Shown: positions 1 to 8,567, numbered from the stretch's first letter. The stretch is 64,000 nt of DNA from NCEH01 sp002257205 (GCF_043195105.1 NZ_JBAFWO010000001.1); one strand, 5' to 3'. The notes: generated by a model not told the origin, from the letters alone. Translations and numbers: made by a program.

Positions 1-272
1 CACGCTGGAACTGCTAAAAAAGCCGCATGAACCGTTCCGATCCGTCCTGCATGCGCCTGTCCAAGGCGGCGTTCTGTGCCGCAGGACCCTTCGCGCGCAC
101 GACCATCGAATTTGCAGCGGTGCCGGACCATGTGCGTATGCCGGGCCGCTTCTTTGGCCGGTTCACCACCGCCGCCCTGGCCGCGCTCGTTCGCTGACCT
201 CTTCAATTTTTCGTCATCGAACCGGCTTGCCGCGCCTGCGCGGACGAGCGCCCGATCCTCAGGACATTCCCC
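1..272. other. Intergenic region upstream of leuC
   Basis: No gene is recognised here. A run of A residues next to GCCGC near position 20 could be the end of a terminator reading leftwards. Short open frames exist on the plus strand but have proline/arginine-rich GC-driven composition and no family resemblance. The leuC promoter and leader must lie here, but I cannot place a convincing -35/-10 pair. Confidence 0.4.
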
Positions 273-1697
273 ATGACCGAGCCCAATAGCGCCCCGCGCA
301 CCCTCTACGACAAGATTTTCGACGACCACGTCGTCCACCGGCAGGAGGACGGCACCTGCCTGCTCTATATCGACCGCCACCTGGTGCATGAAGTCACCAG
401 CCCGCAGGCGTTCGAGGGCTTGCGCATGGCCGGCCGCAAGGTGCGCGCCCCGGCCAAGACGCTCGCTGTCGTCGATCATAACGTGCCCACCACCGATCGC
501 AGCCAGGGCATCGACGATCCCGAGAGCAAGCTCCAGGTGGAGACGCTGGCGGAGAACGCGGCCGAGTTCGGGGTGGAATATTTCAACGAACGCGACGTGC
601 GCCAGGGCATCGTCCATGTGGTGGGCCCGGAGCAGGGCTTCACCTTGCCCGGCACCACCATCGTGTGCGGCGACAGCCACACCTCGACCCACGGCGCCTT
701 CGGGGCGCTCGCCCACGGCATCGGCACGTCCGAGGTGGAGCATGTGCTCGCCACCCAGACGCTGATCCAGAAGAAGGCCAAGAACATGCGGGTGACGGTC
801 GACGGGCCGTTGCCCGAGGGCGTCGGCGCGAAGGACGTGGTGCTCGCCATCATCGGCACCATCGGCACGGCGGGCGGCACCGGCTATGTGATCGAATATG
901 CCGGCGACGCCATTCGCGCGCTCTCCATGGAAGGGCGCATGACGGTCTGCAACATGTCCATCGAGGGGGGCGCCCGCGCCGGCCTCGTGGCGCCGGACCA
1001 GAAGGCATTCGATTACATCATGGGCAAGCCCCGCGCGCCCAAGGGCGCGGAATGGGACGCCGCGATGCGCTTCTGGCAGACCCTCTACAGCGACCCCGAT
1101 GCGCATTTCGATGCCGAGATCCGCATCGACGGCGCCAATCTGCCGCCCATCGTCACCTGGGGCACCAGCCCCGAGGATGTGATCTCTGTGGAGGGCCTCG
1201 TGCCCGATCCCGACCTGATCGCCGACGAGGGGAAACGGGATTCCAAGAAGCGCGCGCTGGCCTATATGGGCCTGACCGCGGGCACGAAGATCACCGACAT
1301 CCATGTGGACCGGGTGTTCATCGGCTCCTGCACCAATGGGCGCATCGAGGATTTGCGGCAGGCGGCGAAGATCATCGAGGGGCACCGCGTCAACGCAAAT
1401 GTGAACGCCATGGTGGTGCCGGGGTCCGGTCTGGTGAAAGTGCAGGCCGAGGCCGAGGGGCTGGACAAGATCTTCCGCGCCGCCGGTTTCGAGTGGCGCG
1501 AGCCGGGCTGCTCCATGTGCCTCGCCATGAATGCCGACCGGCTTTCGCCGGAGGAGCGCTGCGCCTCCACCTCGAACCGCAATTTCGAGGGACGCCAGGG
1601 CCATAAGGGCCGCACGCACCTCGTCTCCCCCGCCATGGCGGCGGCGGCGGCCATCGCTGGTCATTTCGTGGACGTGCGCCACTGGCCGAACGGCTGA
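273..1697 (+). CDS. leuC: 3-isopropylmalate dehydratase large subunit
   Basis: Large subunit of isopropylmalate isomerase, which interconverts 2- and 3-isopropylmalate in leucine biosynthesis together with LeuD (encoded about 1.6 kb downstream). The 474-residue length is normal. The aconitase-type [4Fe-4S] ligands are visible: Cys353 in GSCTNGR, and Cys413 and Cys416 in PGCSMC. N-terminal blocks typical of the family (VVDHNVPTTDR, CGDSHTSTHGA, GIGTSEVEHVLATQT) are intact. The start is an ATG 15 bases after a CAGGA stretch. A strong hairpin terminator follows the stop closely, so leuC is probably not co-transcribed with leuD. Cytoplasmic. Confidence 0.98.
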   Translation: MTEPNSAPRTLYDKIFDDHVVHRQEDGTCLLYIDRHLVHEVTSPQAFEGLRMAGRKVRAPAKTLAVVDHNVPTTDRSQGIDDPESKLQVETLAENAAEFGVEYFNERDVRQGIVHVVGPEQGFTLPGTTIVCGDSHTSTHGAFGALAHGIGTSEVEHVLATQTLIQKKAKNMRVTVDGPLPEGVGAKDVVLAIIGTIGTAGGTGYVIEYAGDAIRALSMEGRMTVCNMSIEGGARAGLVAPDQKAFDYIMGKPRAPKGAEWDAAMRFWQTLYSDPDAHFDAEIRIDGANLPPIVTWGTSPEDVISVEGLVPDPDLIADEGKRDSKKRALAYMGLTAGTKITDIHVDRVFIGSCTNGRIEDLRQAAKIIEGHRVNANVNAMVVPGSGLVKVQAEAEGLDKIFRAAGFEWREPGCSMCLAMNADRLSPEERCASTSNRNFEGRQGHKGRTHLVSPAMAAAAAIAGHFVDVRHWPNG

Positions 1698-1705
1698 TAT
1701 GCGAA

Positions 1706-1737
1706 AAAGGGCCAGCCCAGTGGGCCGGCCCTTTAAC
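1706..1737 (+). terminator. Rho-independent terminator of leuC
   Basis: Eight-base arms AAAGGGCC and GGCCCTTT enclose a further four-base GCCC/GGGC stem with a three-base loop. It begins nine bases after the leuC stop. The flanking A-run and short T-run mean it may also serve the small gene on the other strand. Confidence 0.75.
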
Positions 1738-1781
1738 CGTATGCAGATGAAAATTCGACAGGTCTGGTAAAATAAAACCCG

Positions 1782-1898
1782 TCAGCCGATAAGGGCCGAG
1801 GTCACGAAGGTCGCCGCGTGGGCTTCCTGCGGGGCCAGATACGCGGCAACGCCTAAAATTGTCACCAGAGCGCCGGTGACCGCCAGTTTGCGCAGCAT
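1782..1898 (-). CDS. Small putative secreted or membrane peptide, 38 aa
   Basis: A short gene with an ATG preceded by a good AGGAG ribosome site seven bases upstream. The product begins MLRKLAVTGALV, continues with a hydrophobic stretch of about 15 residues, then an AHA-A signal-peptidase-like motif near residue 28, leaving about ten residues if cleaved. It is convergent with leuC and divergent from the metallopeptidase gene. I recognise no family. The start signal and signal-peptide architecture argue for a real gene; its size argues for caution. It could be a secreted peptide or a one-span membrane protein. Confidence 0.5.
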   Translation of the reverse strand: MLRKLAVTGALVTILGVAAYLAPQEAHAATFVTSALIG

Positions 1899-2038
1899 GG
1901 TCACTCTCCTGAATGCTTCTGGTGGTTAAACATCCCGGCAGCGTTAATGGTTCCGAAACCATAGTCACGGGTTCGAGACCTTGGGCGCGACTTCAGGCAG
2001 GTGCCGGCGCTGCGTCGGCGAGAGGGAGCAGGAAAGCG

Positions 2039-2479
2039 ATGCCCAACGGGTCCACGGCCAGAACCAATGCCATCGCGTGGCGCACCCGCGAGGCGCCGTC
2101 GCTGGAAGCCTTTGAGATCCTTGCGGAGGATGCCTTCGCCCGCCTGCCCGAGAGCTTCCGCGCCCTGTGCGGCGGCGTGGTGCTGCGGGTGGAGGATTTT
2201 CCCGAGGACGATGTGCTCGAGGAACTGGAAGCGGAATCGCCGTTCGATCTCCTTGGCCTGTTTCAAGGCGTGGGCCTGGCGCAGGCCGGGGCGATTTCGG
2301 AAACCGGGCGCCTGCCGAATATGGTTTTTCTCTACCGCCGCCCAATTCTGGACTATTGGTCGGAGAATGAGGAAACCCTGGGGGAGATCATCGCGCATGT
2401 TCTGATCCATGAGATCGGCCATCATTTCGGCCTTTCGGATGACGACATGGAGCGCGTGGAATCGCAGGTCGAAGACTAG
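2039..2479 (+). CDS. Zincin-type metallopeptidase family protein (DUF1025/Zincin_1-like)
   Basis: A 146-residue cytoplasmic protein with the zinc-protease motif HEIGHHFG at residues 124-131 followed by SDDDME, the HExxHxxGxxD pattern of the small minimal-zincin family. The N-terminal half carries the family's acidic VEDFPEDDVLEELE stretch. Substrate is unknown for the family. The start was taken at the ATG after AGGGAGCAGGAAAG; the frame is open further upstream but without another ribosome site. The stop codon lies inside the left arm of a long perfect hairpin. Confidence 0.85.
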   Translation: MPNGSTARTNAIAWRTREAPSLEAFEILAEDAFARLPESFRALCGGVVLRVEDFPEDDVLEELEAESPFDLLGLFQGVGLAQAGAISETGRLPNMVFLYRRPILDYWSENEETLGEIIAHVLIHEIGHHFGLSDDDMERVESQVED

Positions 2480-2529
2480 GGCACGTTCGGCGAACACCGT
2501 TTCGCCGAACGTGCCCTAGTCTTTTATTT
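2472..2529 (+). terminator. Perfect 23-bp-arm hairpin terminator overlapping the stop codon
   Basis: Arms at 2472-2494 and 2501-2523 are perfectly complementary over 23 bases with a six-base loop (CACCGT) and are followed by TTATTTT. The preceding gene's TAG is inside the left arm. It is much longer than needed for a terminator. Confidence 0.8.
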
Positions 2530-2530
2530 T

Positions 2531-2584
2531 GACGCGTTTTCTTAACGCAAAATCGGAATCCACTTTTGCTGAAAACGCTCTAGA
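2531..2584 (-). repeat. Dispersed GCGTTTTC-type palindromic repeat, diverged copy
   Basis: On the minus strand this reads AGAGCGTTTTC...AAGTGGATTCCG...AAGAAAACGCGTC, matching the two well-preserved copies near 31.9 kb in outline (GCGTTTTC arm, AAGTGG core, GAAAACGC arm) with scattered substitutions. Such elements are common between genes in Hyphomicrobiales. Confidence 0.7.
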
Positions 2585-2646
2585 TGGGCGCTGGACGCGG
2601 CGGATACCGCTCGGTACACAGGTTCGGCTTTTACAGGAACGGTGCA

Positions 2647-3204
2647 ATGCGGGATCTTGTTGCTCAAAGTCGCTATACTGTGATGATGCGATCGCTGCAT
2701 TGGCTCACCGTGGCGCTCGTCCTCACGGTGTATGGCCTTACCTATGTGGTGGACCTGTATGCGCGCGGCACACCGGAGCGCGGCGCGGTGTGGGGCCTTC
2801 ATGTTTCCTTCGGCCTGGTCCTGCTGGTGGTGGTGCTCGCGCGGCTCGTGGTGCGGGCGGTGGGGCCGCTTCCCGCCGCCGCGGATGCGTTGTCACCGCT
2901 CATTTCGATCGCCGCGCATGCGGTCCACATGGCGCTTTATGCGCTGCTGATCGCGACCCCCGTACTTGGCATCGGCATGAAGTTCCTGCGCGGGCAGAGC
3001 ATCTCGCTGTTCGGGCTGCTCACGATTGCCTCGCCGCTCACGCCGGACCGGGAGTTCGCGCGGCAAGTTCTCTGGGTGCATGAAAACAGCGCGAACCTGC
3101 TGATGATCGTGGCCGCGCTTCACGCGCTCGCCGCGCTCTACCACCATTTCATCCGCAAGGACGATATCCTGCAACGCATGTTGTTCAGCACGGGCCGGCG
3201 CTGA
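2647..3204 (+). CDS. Cytochrome b561 family protein
   Basis: A 185-residue, four-helix inner-membrane dihaem cytochrome b of the bacterial b561 type, which moves electrons between quinol and periplasmic acceptors. Haem-ligand histidines are seen in SLHW (helix 1), GLHVS (helix 2), AAHAVHMALY (helix 3) and AALHALAALYHH (helix 4). The start was placed at the ATG after an AGGA site, giving the usual MRDL..SRYT..RSLHW beginning. It sits between a metallopeptidase gene and leuD, with no obvious link to leucine synthesis. A second b561 protein is encoded near 9.3 kb. Confidence 0.9.
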   Translation: MRDLVAQSRYTVMMRSLHWLTVALVLTVYGLTYVVDLYARGTPERGAVWGLHVSFGLVLLVVVLARLVVRAVGPLPAAADALSPLISIAAHAVHMALYALLIATPVLGIGMKFLRGQSISLFGLLTIASPLTPDREFARQVLWVHENSANLLMIVAALHALAALYHHFIRKDDILQRMLFSTGRR

Positions 3205-3281
3205 AGCGCGGGCGGATTGGCGCGGCGCTTCAGCCGCGCCGGAACAAGCGGGCCGAGGGCCCTGAAGGGAGCCGGAAGGCA

Positions 3282-3887
3282 ATGGAAAAATTCACCACGG
3301 TCGAAGGCGTCGCGGCGCCGTTGAAAATGGTCAATGTCGATACCGACATGATCATTCCGAAGAATTATCTGAAGACCATCAAGCGCACCGGCCTCGGCAA
3401 GGGCCTTTTCGCCGAGATGCGCTATAAGGACGACGGCAGCGAGAACCCGGATTTCGTGCTGAACACGCCGGCCTATCGCACGGCGAAGATCCTGGTGGCG
3501 GGCGACAATTTCGGCTGCGGCTCCTCGCGCGAGCATGCCCCCTGGGCGCTCCTCGACTATGGCATCCGCTGCGTGATCTCCACCTCGTTCGCGGACATCT
3601 TCTACAATAATTGCTTCAAGAACGGCATTCTGCCGGTCGTGGTATCCCAGGAGGTCCTCGACAAGCTGTTCGACGACGCCAGCCGCGGATCCAATTCCAC
3701 CCTCACGGTGGATCTGGAGGCCCAGGAGATCCGCGGGCCGGACGGTGGCACCGCGCGTTTCGAGATCGACCCCTTCCGCAAACGCTGCCTGCTGGAAGGG
3801 CTGGATGATATCGGCCTCACGCTGGAGAAGGGCGCCAGCATCAACACCTATGAGGCGACGGCGGCCGAGCAACGCTCCTGGCTGTGA
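3282..3887 (+). CDS. leuD: 3-isopropylmalate dehydratase small subunit
   Basis: Small (swivel-domain) subunit of isopropylmalate isomerase, the partner of LeuC. The length of 201 residues is typical. Family blocks DTDMIIPKNYLKTI near the start, GDNFGCGSSREHAPWAL around residues 75-91 and the FADIFYNNCFKNGILP stretch are intact. The ATG follows a GGAGCCGGAAGG ribosome site. A clean rho-independent terminator follows. Confidence 0.98.
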   Translation: MEKFTTVEGVAAPLKMVNVDTDMIIPKNYLKTIKRTGLGKGLFAEMRYKDDGSENPDFVLNTPAYRTAKILVAGDNFGCGSSREHAPWALLDYGIRCVISTSFADIFYNNCFKNGILPVVVSQEVLDKLFDDASRGSNSTLTVDLEAQEIRGPDGGTARFEIDPFRKRCLLEGLDDIGLTLEKGASINTYEATAAEQRSWL

Positions 3888-3908
3888 CCTTGCCGCGCCG
3901 TAAAACCA

Positions 3909-3935
3909 GGCGCCGCCTTGAGCGGCGCCTTTTTT
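3909..3935 (+). terminator. Rho-independent terminator of leuD
   Basis: Perfect eight-base arms GGCGCCGC and GCGGCGCC with a five-base loop, followed directly by six T residues. Confidence 0.9.
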
Positions 3936-4083
3936 ATGGCCCCCGGCCGATTTTTTCACCCTCTCGTCCCTGTGTCGCCATACCGTTTGGGCTAAGTTGA
4001 AGGCGGGTCTCCTCCAGGCCTCGCATCGCCGCCCGTTCGGGCGGTCTCTCGCTCATTCAATGCCTTCGCGCCGGAGCCTGATC

Positions 4084-6024
4084 GTGCCGCATGCCACTCC
4101 CTTGATCGCGACCATCGTGATGGCCTTTGTCCTGGCCTTCATCCTGGGGGCGGTGGCGCAGCGGCTGCGGGTGTCGCCCCTGGTCGGCTATCTGCTCGCC
4201 GGTATCGTCGCCGGACCGTTCACGCCCGGTTTCGTGGCCGACCAGAACCTGGCGACCGAACTGGCCGAGATCGGCGTCATCCTGCTGATGTTCGGCGTCG
4301 GCCTGCATTTTTCGCTGAAGGACCTGCTGTCGGTGAAGGCCATCGCCATTCCCGGCGCGGTGGTGCAGATCGCGGTGGCGACCATTCTCGGCATGGGGCT
4401 GGCGCACCTGATGGGCTGGAGCCTCGGCGGCGGGCTGGTGTTCGGCCTCGCCTTGTCGGTCGCCAGCACCGTGGTGCTGCTGCGGGCGCTCCAGGAACGC
4501 CGCCTGCTGGAGAGCGAGCAGGGGCGAATCGCGGTCGGCTGGCTGATCGTCGAGGACCTCGCCATGGTCCTGGCGCTGGTGCTGCTGCCGGCCATGTCCG
4601 GCGCGCTCGGCGGGCGCAGCGTGGCGAACAGCGAGGCGCTGGCGCTCTTCGGCTCCTCCAACATCGAATACACGCTCGGCCTGACCATCGGCAAGGTCGC
4701 GGCGTTCGTGGTTCTCATGCTGGTGGTGGGACGCAGGGTCATTCCGTGGATCATGCAGTGGGTGGCCCACACCGGATCGCGCGAACTGTTCCGCCTCGCG
4801 GTGCTGGCGATCGCGCTGGGCGTCGCCTATGGCTCGGCCCTGCTGTTCGGCGTGTCGTTCGCGCTCGGTGCCTTTTTCGCCGGCATGGTCCTGAGCGAAT
4901 CGCCGCTGTCCCATCGCGCCGCCGAGGAAACCCTGCCGCTGCGCGATGCGTTCGCGGTGCTGTTCTTCGTCTCCGTCGGCATGCTGGTGGACCCGACGAT
5001 CCTGTTGCGCGAGCCGCTCGAATTGCTCGGCACCTTGCTGGTCATCATCATCGGCAAGTCGGTGGCGGCCTATATGATCGTGCGGGTGTTCGGCTATGAG
5101 AAGCTCACCGCCCTGACGATTTCCGCGAGCCTTGCGCAGATCGGCGAATTTTCCTTCATCCTCGCCGCGCTCGGCGTCGACCTCGGGCTGATGCCGGCCG
5201 CCGGGCGCGACCTGATCCTGGCGGCGGCGATCCTCTCCATCCTCATCAATCCGTTCTTCTTCATGGCCCTGGACCGGCTACGGCCGCGCCTGACGCGCAA
5301 GACCGCCGAGCCGGCGGTGGAGCGCCAGGCCAAGGAGCAGCCGGCGGCGCTCGTGCCGACGCTTCAGAGCGGGCATACGGTGCTGGTCGGCTATGGGCGC
5401 GTGGGCCGGCTGATCGCCGAGGGCTTGCGCGGCGGCGGCATTCCGTTCCTGGTGATCGAGGATGGCGGCGACGCGGTGGAATCGCTGCGCCGCGCGAACA
5501 TCGAGGTGCTGCCGGCCAACGCCGCCGCACCGGAAGCGCTGGCGGCGGCGAATCTGCCCGGCGCCCAGCGGCTGATTCTGGCGATTCCCGACGGCTTCGA
5601 GGCCGCGAGCGTGCTGCGCAAGGCGCGGGCGCTCAATCCTGGGCTCGAAATCATTGCCCGCGCGCATTCCGATGCGGAGGTGGAGCATCTGCGCCAGGGC
5701 GGGGCGGGCTTTATCATCATGGGCGAACGGGAAGTCGCGCGCGGCATGCTCGCTTATGTGCTGCGCGACGGCAGCGGCGATGCGCCGTCCAGCATCGGCC
5801 CGCTGCCCGGAGGCCCGGCGGCGCCGGAATCGGCGTCTTCCCTTGCCGGCGTTGGGGAAAATCCCGCGGTTCAGGCCGAGACGCCGCCCGAGGACGGATC
5901 CGCGCCGGCGGTCCCGGACCCGACGGGGGAGGGCGCGCCGGACCGCGCCAGCGCTCAGGAAAGCGCCGCGGATCTGGCCTCGGCAAACGGGGACAGTGCT
6001 GGGCAACCGGCCCAAGGGCGTTGA
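4084..6024 (+). CDS. ybaL: Monovalent cation/proton antiporter, YbaL/Kef type (CPA2) with RCK domain
   Basis: Inner-membrane CPA2 transporter. The N-terminal half (about 400 residues) has the many-helix exchanger core with SPLVGYLLAGIVAGPFTPGFVAD and LMFGVGLHFSLKDLLSVKAIAIPG, very like E. coli YbaL. A TrkA-N/RCK domain follows (GYGRVGRLIAEGL near residue 435). The last 70 or so residues are Ala/Pro/Gly-rich and not part of the family. I chose the GTG at 4084, preceded by CGGAG, because the product then begins VPHATPLI as YbaL does; an in-frame ATG at 4060 is the alternative. Probably a glutathione-independent K+/H+ or Na+/H+ exchanger; the ion is inference. Confidence 0.9.
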   Translation: MPHATPLIATIVMAFVLAFILGAVAQRLRVSPLVGYLLAGIVAGPFTPGFVADQNLATELAEIGVILLMFGVGLHFSLKDLLSVKAIAIPGAVVQIAVATILGMGLAHLMGWSLGGGLVFGLALSVASTVVLLRALQERRLLESEQGRIAVGWLIVEDLAMVLALVLLPAMSGALGGRSVANSEALALFGSSNIEYTLGLTIGKVAAFVVLMLVVGRRVIPWIMQWVAHTGSRELFRLAVLAIALGVAYGSALLFGVSFALGAFFAGMVLSESPLSHRAAEETLPLRDAFAVLFFVSVGMLVDPTILLREPLELLGTLLVIIIGKSVAAYMIVRVFGYEKLTALTISASLAQIGEFSFILAALGVDLGLMPAAGRDLILAAAILSILINPFFFMALDRLRPRLTRKTAEPAVERQAKEQPAALVPTLQSGHTVLVGYGRVGRLIAEGLRGGGIPFLVIEDGGDAVESLRRANIEVLPANAAAPEALAAANLPGAQRLILAIPDGFEAASVLRKARALNPGLEIIARAHSDAEVEHLRQGGAGFIIMGEREVARGMLAYVLRDGSGDAPSSIGPLPGGPAAPESASSLAGVGENPAVQAETPPEDGSAPAVPDPTGEGAPDRASAQESAADLASANGDSAGQPAQGR

Positions 6025-6094
6025 CGCGCAGCCCTTCGCCGCCTATAAGCCGAGCCCGAACTCGGGCGGCTCCGGCTCCTGGGACCTTGCTTTA

Positions 6095-6114
6095 TACCCG
6101 ATTGATATCGGGTA
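6095..6114. promoter_or_regulatory. 20-bp perfect dyad upstream of rpmH
   Basis: Arms TACCCGAT and ATCGGGTA are exact complements around a TGAT spacer, 75 bases before the rpmH start. A second hairpin (GCCCGA/TCGGGC) lies just upstream. It could be an operator or an RNA stem in the rpmH leader; the protein or RNA role is unknown. Confidence 0.5.
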
Positions 6115-6189
6115 GGCGCCAGAGGCTTCGGCCGATGGAAAGGGTTCAGGATTGCGGATGTCGCCGTCAAAACTCCGGAGACAAGAACC

Positions 6190-6324
6190 GTGAAGCGCAC
6201 CTACCAACCGAGCAAGCTCGTGCGCAAGCGTCGGCACGGCTTCCGTGCGCGCATGGCGACGATGAATGGCCGCAAGATCATCGCTGCCCGCCGGGCCCAT
6301 GGCCGCAAGCGCCTTTCGGCGTGA
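6190..6324 (+). CDS. rpmH: 50S ribosomal protein L34
   Basis: A 44-residue basic ribosomal protein of the large subunit, beginning VKRTYQPSKLVRKRRHG and ending GRKRLSA, which is the complete L34 pattern. It starts at GTG after a CCGGAGACAAG ribosome site. It heads the conserved rpmH-rnpA-yidC order found across bacteria; rnpA begins 24 bases after its stop. Confidence 0.97.
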   Translation: MKRTYQPSKLVRKRRHGFRARMATMNGRKIIAARRAHGRKRLSA

Positions 6325-6348
6325 CCAGCGCCTGCGGAGCTGTTCATC

Positions 6349-6729
6349 TTGGATCGGCTCCTCAAGCGGCGTGATTTTTTAGCCGCGGCAAAGGCAGAAC
6401 GTGCCGGTGTCGCGGGCTTCCTTTTGCAAGGGCGTGACCGCAAGGACCAGGGCGAAGCCCGGATTGGCCTGACGGTCACCAAGAAGGTTGGCAATGCCGT
6501 CGTGCGCAACCGCATCCGCCGCCGATTGCGGGAAGTGGCGCGGCAGGTGTTGCCGGCGAAGGCCCGCCCGGGCTTCGATTATGTGATGGTGGCGCGGCTG
6601 CACGCTTTGCACGCGCCCTTTCCGGATCTGGTGCGTGATCTTGAGCGCGCCGTGTCCCGGCTGCATGGCGCCGGAAAGCCAAGAACCAAAGAAACGTCCG
6701 CCCCCGCCGACGGAGCCCGCCCGGCATGA
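6349..6729 (+). CDS. rnpA: Ribonuclease P protein component
   Basis: Protein subunit of RNase P, which helps the catalytic RNA mature tRNA 5' ends. The 126-residue product starts MDRLLKRRDF and has the basic signature VRNRIRRRLRE around residues 50-62. The start codon is TTG, supported by the family N-terminus and the close spacing to rpmH. The last four bases overlap the yidC start (ATGA), implying coupled translation. Confidence 0.96.
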   Translation: MDRLLKRRDFLAAAKAERAGVAGFLLQGRDRKDQGEARIGLTVTKKVGNAVVRNRIRRRLREVARQVLPAKARPGFDYVMVARLHALHAPFPDLVRDLERAVSRLHGAGKPRTKETSAPADGARPA

Positions 6730-8567
6730 CCGACAATCGCAATATGTTCATCGCCATCGGCTTGTCCCTGGCGATCCTCCTCGGCTGGCAATATTTCATC
6801 GGTATTCCGCAGGCGGAGAAACAGCGGCAGGCCGCCGAGCAGCAGCGCGTGATTCAGCAGGCGCAGCAGCAGGCCGAACAGCAGAGCCAGACCCCCGCCG
6901 CCTCGGCGCCCCCCGGCCCGGATGGCGTGACCGCGCCGGCGAGCCACGCGGCCGGCACCCCCGGCCGGGCGATGACCCGCGAGCAGGCGCTCGCCCTTTC
7001 CCCCCGCGTCGCGATCGATACGCCGCGCGTGAAGGGCTCGATCTCGCTGAAGGGCGGACGCGCGGACGATATCTCGCTGGCCGAATATCACGAGACCGTG
7101 GACCCCAAGAGCCCGATCATCGTGCTGCTCTCGCCCTCCGGCGCACCCAATCCCTTCTATGCGGAATTCGGCTGGACTTCTGCGCCCGGCGCTTCGGTGG
7201 CGCTGCCCGGCCCGGATACCTTGTGGACCGCCCCCGCTGGCGCGACCCTGACGCCCAACACGCCCCTGGTGCTGACTTATGACAACGGCCAGGGCCTGAT
7301 CTTCAAGCGCACGTTCACCATCGACGAATTCTATATGTTCACGGTGAAGGACGAGGTGGTGAACAATGCCGCCGCCGCCGTGACGCTCTATCCCTATGCG
7401 CTGGTGTCGCGCCATGGCATTCCCCACACCCAGGGCTTCTACATTCTGCATGAAGGCCTGATCGGCGTGCTGGGCGATTCCGGCTTGCAGGAAGTCACCT
7501 ATTCCAAGATGGACGCGGCCAAGCCGAACCTGTTTAAGTCCACCGGCGGCTGGCTCGGCATCACCGACAAATATTGGGCGGCGACCGTCATTCCCGACCA
7601 GAGCGTGGCCGTGGATGCCCGCTTCTCCACCTCGACGGTCGGCAATGTTCCGACCTTCCAGGCGGATTATCTCGCCGCCGCCCAGACCATCGAGCCGGGT
7701 GCGACCGCGGCATCCCAGTCCCGCCTGTTCGCCGGCGCCAAGGTCGTTGCCGTGGTGGACGGCTATGCCACCCGCTACGGCATTGACCGTTTCGACCGGC
7801 TGATCGACTGGGGCTGGTTCTATTTTATCACCAAGCCGCTGTTCCAGGTGATCGACTGGATCTTCCATGTGGTCGGCAATTTCGGCGTCGCCATCCTGAT
7901 CGTGACTGTGATGCTGAAGGGGATTTTCTTCCCCCTTGCCAACAAATCCTACACCTCCATGGCCAAGATGAAGGCCCTGCAGCCCGAGATGGTGGCCATT
8001 CGCGAGCGTTTCGCCGACGACAAGGTGAAGCAGCAGCAAGCCACCATGGAGCTGTACAAGAAGGAGAAGATCAATCCGATCGCCGGCTGCCTGCCGATCG
8101 TGATCCAGATCCCGGTTTTCTTCGCGCTCTACAAGGTGCTGTTCGTCACCATCGAGATGCGGCACGCGCCGTTCTTCGGCTGGATCCGCGACCTGTCGGC
8201 CCCCGATCCCACCACCGTGTTCAATCTGTTCGGCCTGATCCCGTGGGATCCGAGCAGCGTGCCGGTGGTCGGATCCTATCTGATGCTCGGCGCCTGGCCG
8301 CTCATCATGGGCGTGACCATGTGGGTGCAGATGAAGCTGAACCCGGCTCCGCCGGATCCGACCCAGCAGATGATCTTCAACTACATGCCGATCATCTTCA
8401 CCTTCATGCTGGCGCATTTCGCGGCCGGACTGGTGATTTACTGGGCCTGGAACAATACGCTTTCGGTGCTCCAGCAGACGGCGATCATGAAGCGCAACGG
8501 CGTCAAGATCGAATTGCTGGACAATATCCGCGGTGCCTTCAAGAAGAAGGCGTCCGCCAAAGGATAG
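6726..8567 (+). CDS. yidC: Membrane protein insertase YidC
   Basis: Inserts and folds inner-membrane proteins, alone or with Sec. At 613 residues it is the long Gram-negative form: an N-terminal membrane anchor (residues 6-25), a Gln-rich linker, a large periplasmic beta domain to about residue 360, then the conserved Oxa1/YidC five-helix core starting at ITKPLFQVIDW. The hydrophilic-groove region (KMKALQPEMVAIRERF) and the basic tail KKKASAKG are present. It overlaps rnpA by four bases. Confidence 0.97.
   Translation: MTDNRNMFIAIGLSLAILLGWQYFIGIPQAEKQRQAAEQQRVIQQAQQQAEQQSQTPAASAPPGPDGVTAPASHAAGTPGRAMTREQALALSPRVAIDTPRVKGSISLKGGRADDISLAEYHETVDPKSPIIVLLSPSGAPNPFYAEFGWTSAPGASVALPGPDTLWTAPAGATLTPNTPLVLTYDNGQGLIFKRTFTIDEFYMFTVKDEVVNNAAAAVTLYPYALVSRHGIPHTQGFYILHEGLIGVLGDSGLQEVTYSKMDAAKPNLFKSTGGWLGITDKYWAATVIPDQSVAVDARFSTSTVGNVPTFQADYLAAAQTIEPGATAASQSRLFAGAKVVAVVDGYATRYGIDRFDRLIDWGWFYFITKPLFQVIDWIFHVVGNFGVAILIVTVMLKGIFFPLANKSYTSMAKMKALQPEMVAIRERFADDKVKQQQATMELYKKEKINPIAGCLPIVIQIPVFFALYKVLFVTIEMRHAPFFGWIRDLSAPDPTTVFNLFGLIPWDPSSVPVVGSYLMLGAWPLIMGVTMWVQMKLNPAPPDPTQQMIFNYMPIIFTFMLAHFAAGLVIYWAWNNTLSVLQQTAIMKRNGVKIELLDNIRGAFKKKASAKG

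Noticed and set aside
76..276. 66-codon plus-strand frame upstream of leuC
   Set aside because: Pro/Ser/Arg-rich GC-driven composition, no convincing ribosome site, and it runs through the leuC ribosome site.
1940..2000. tRNA-like GGTTCGAGACC stretch
   Set aside because: No acceptor or anticodon stem can be built around it.
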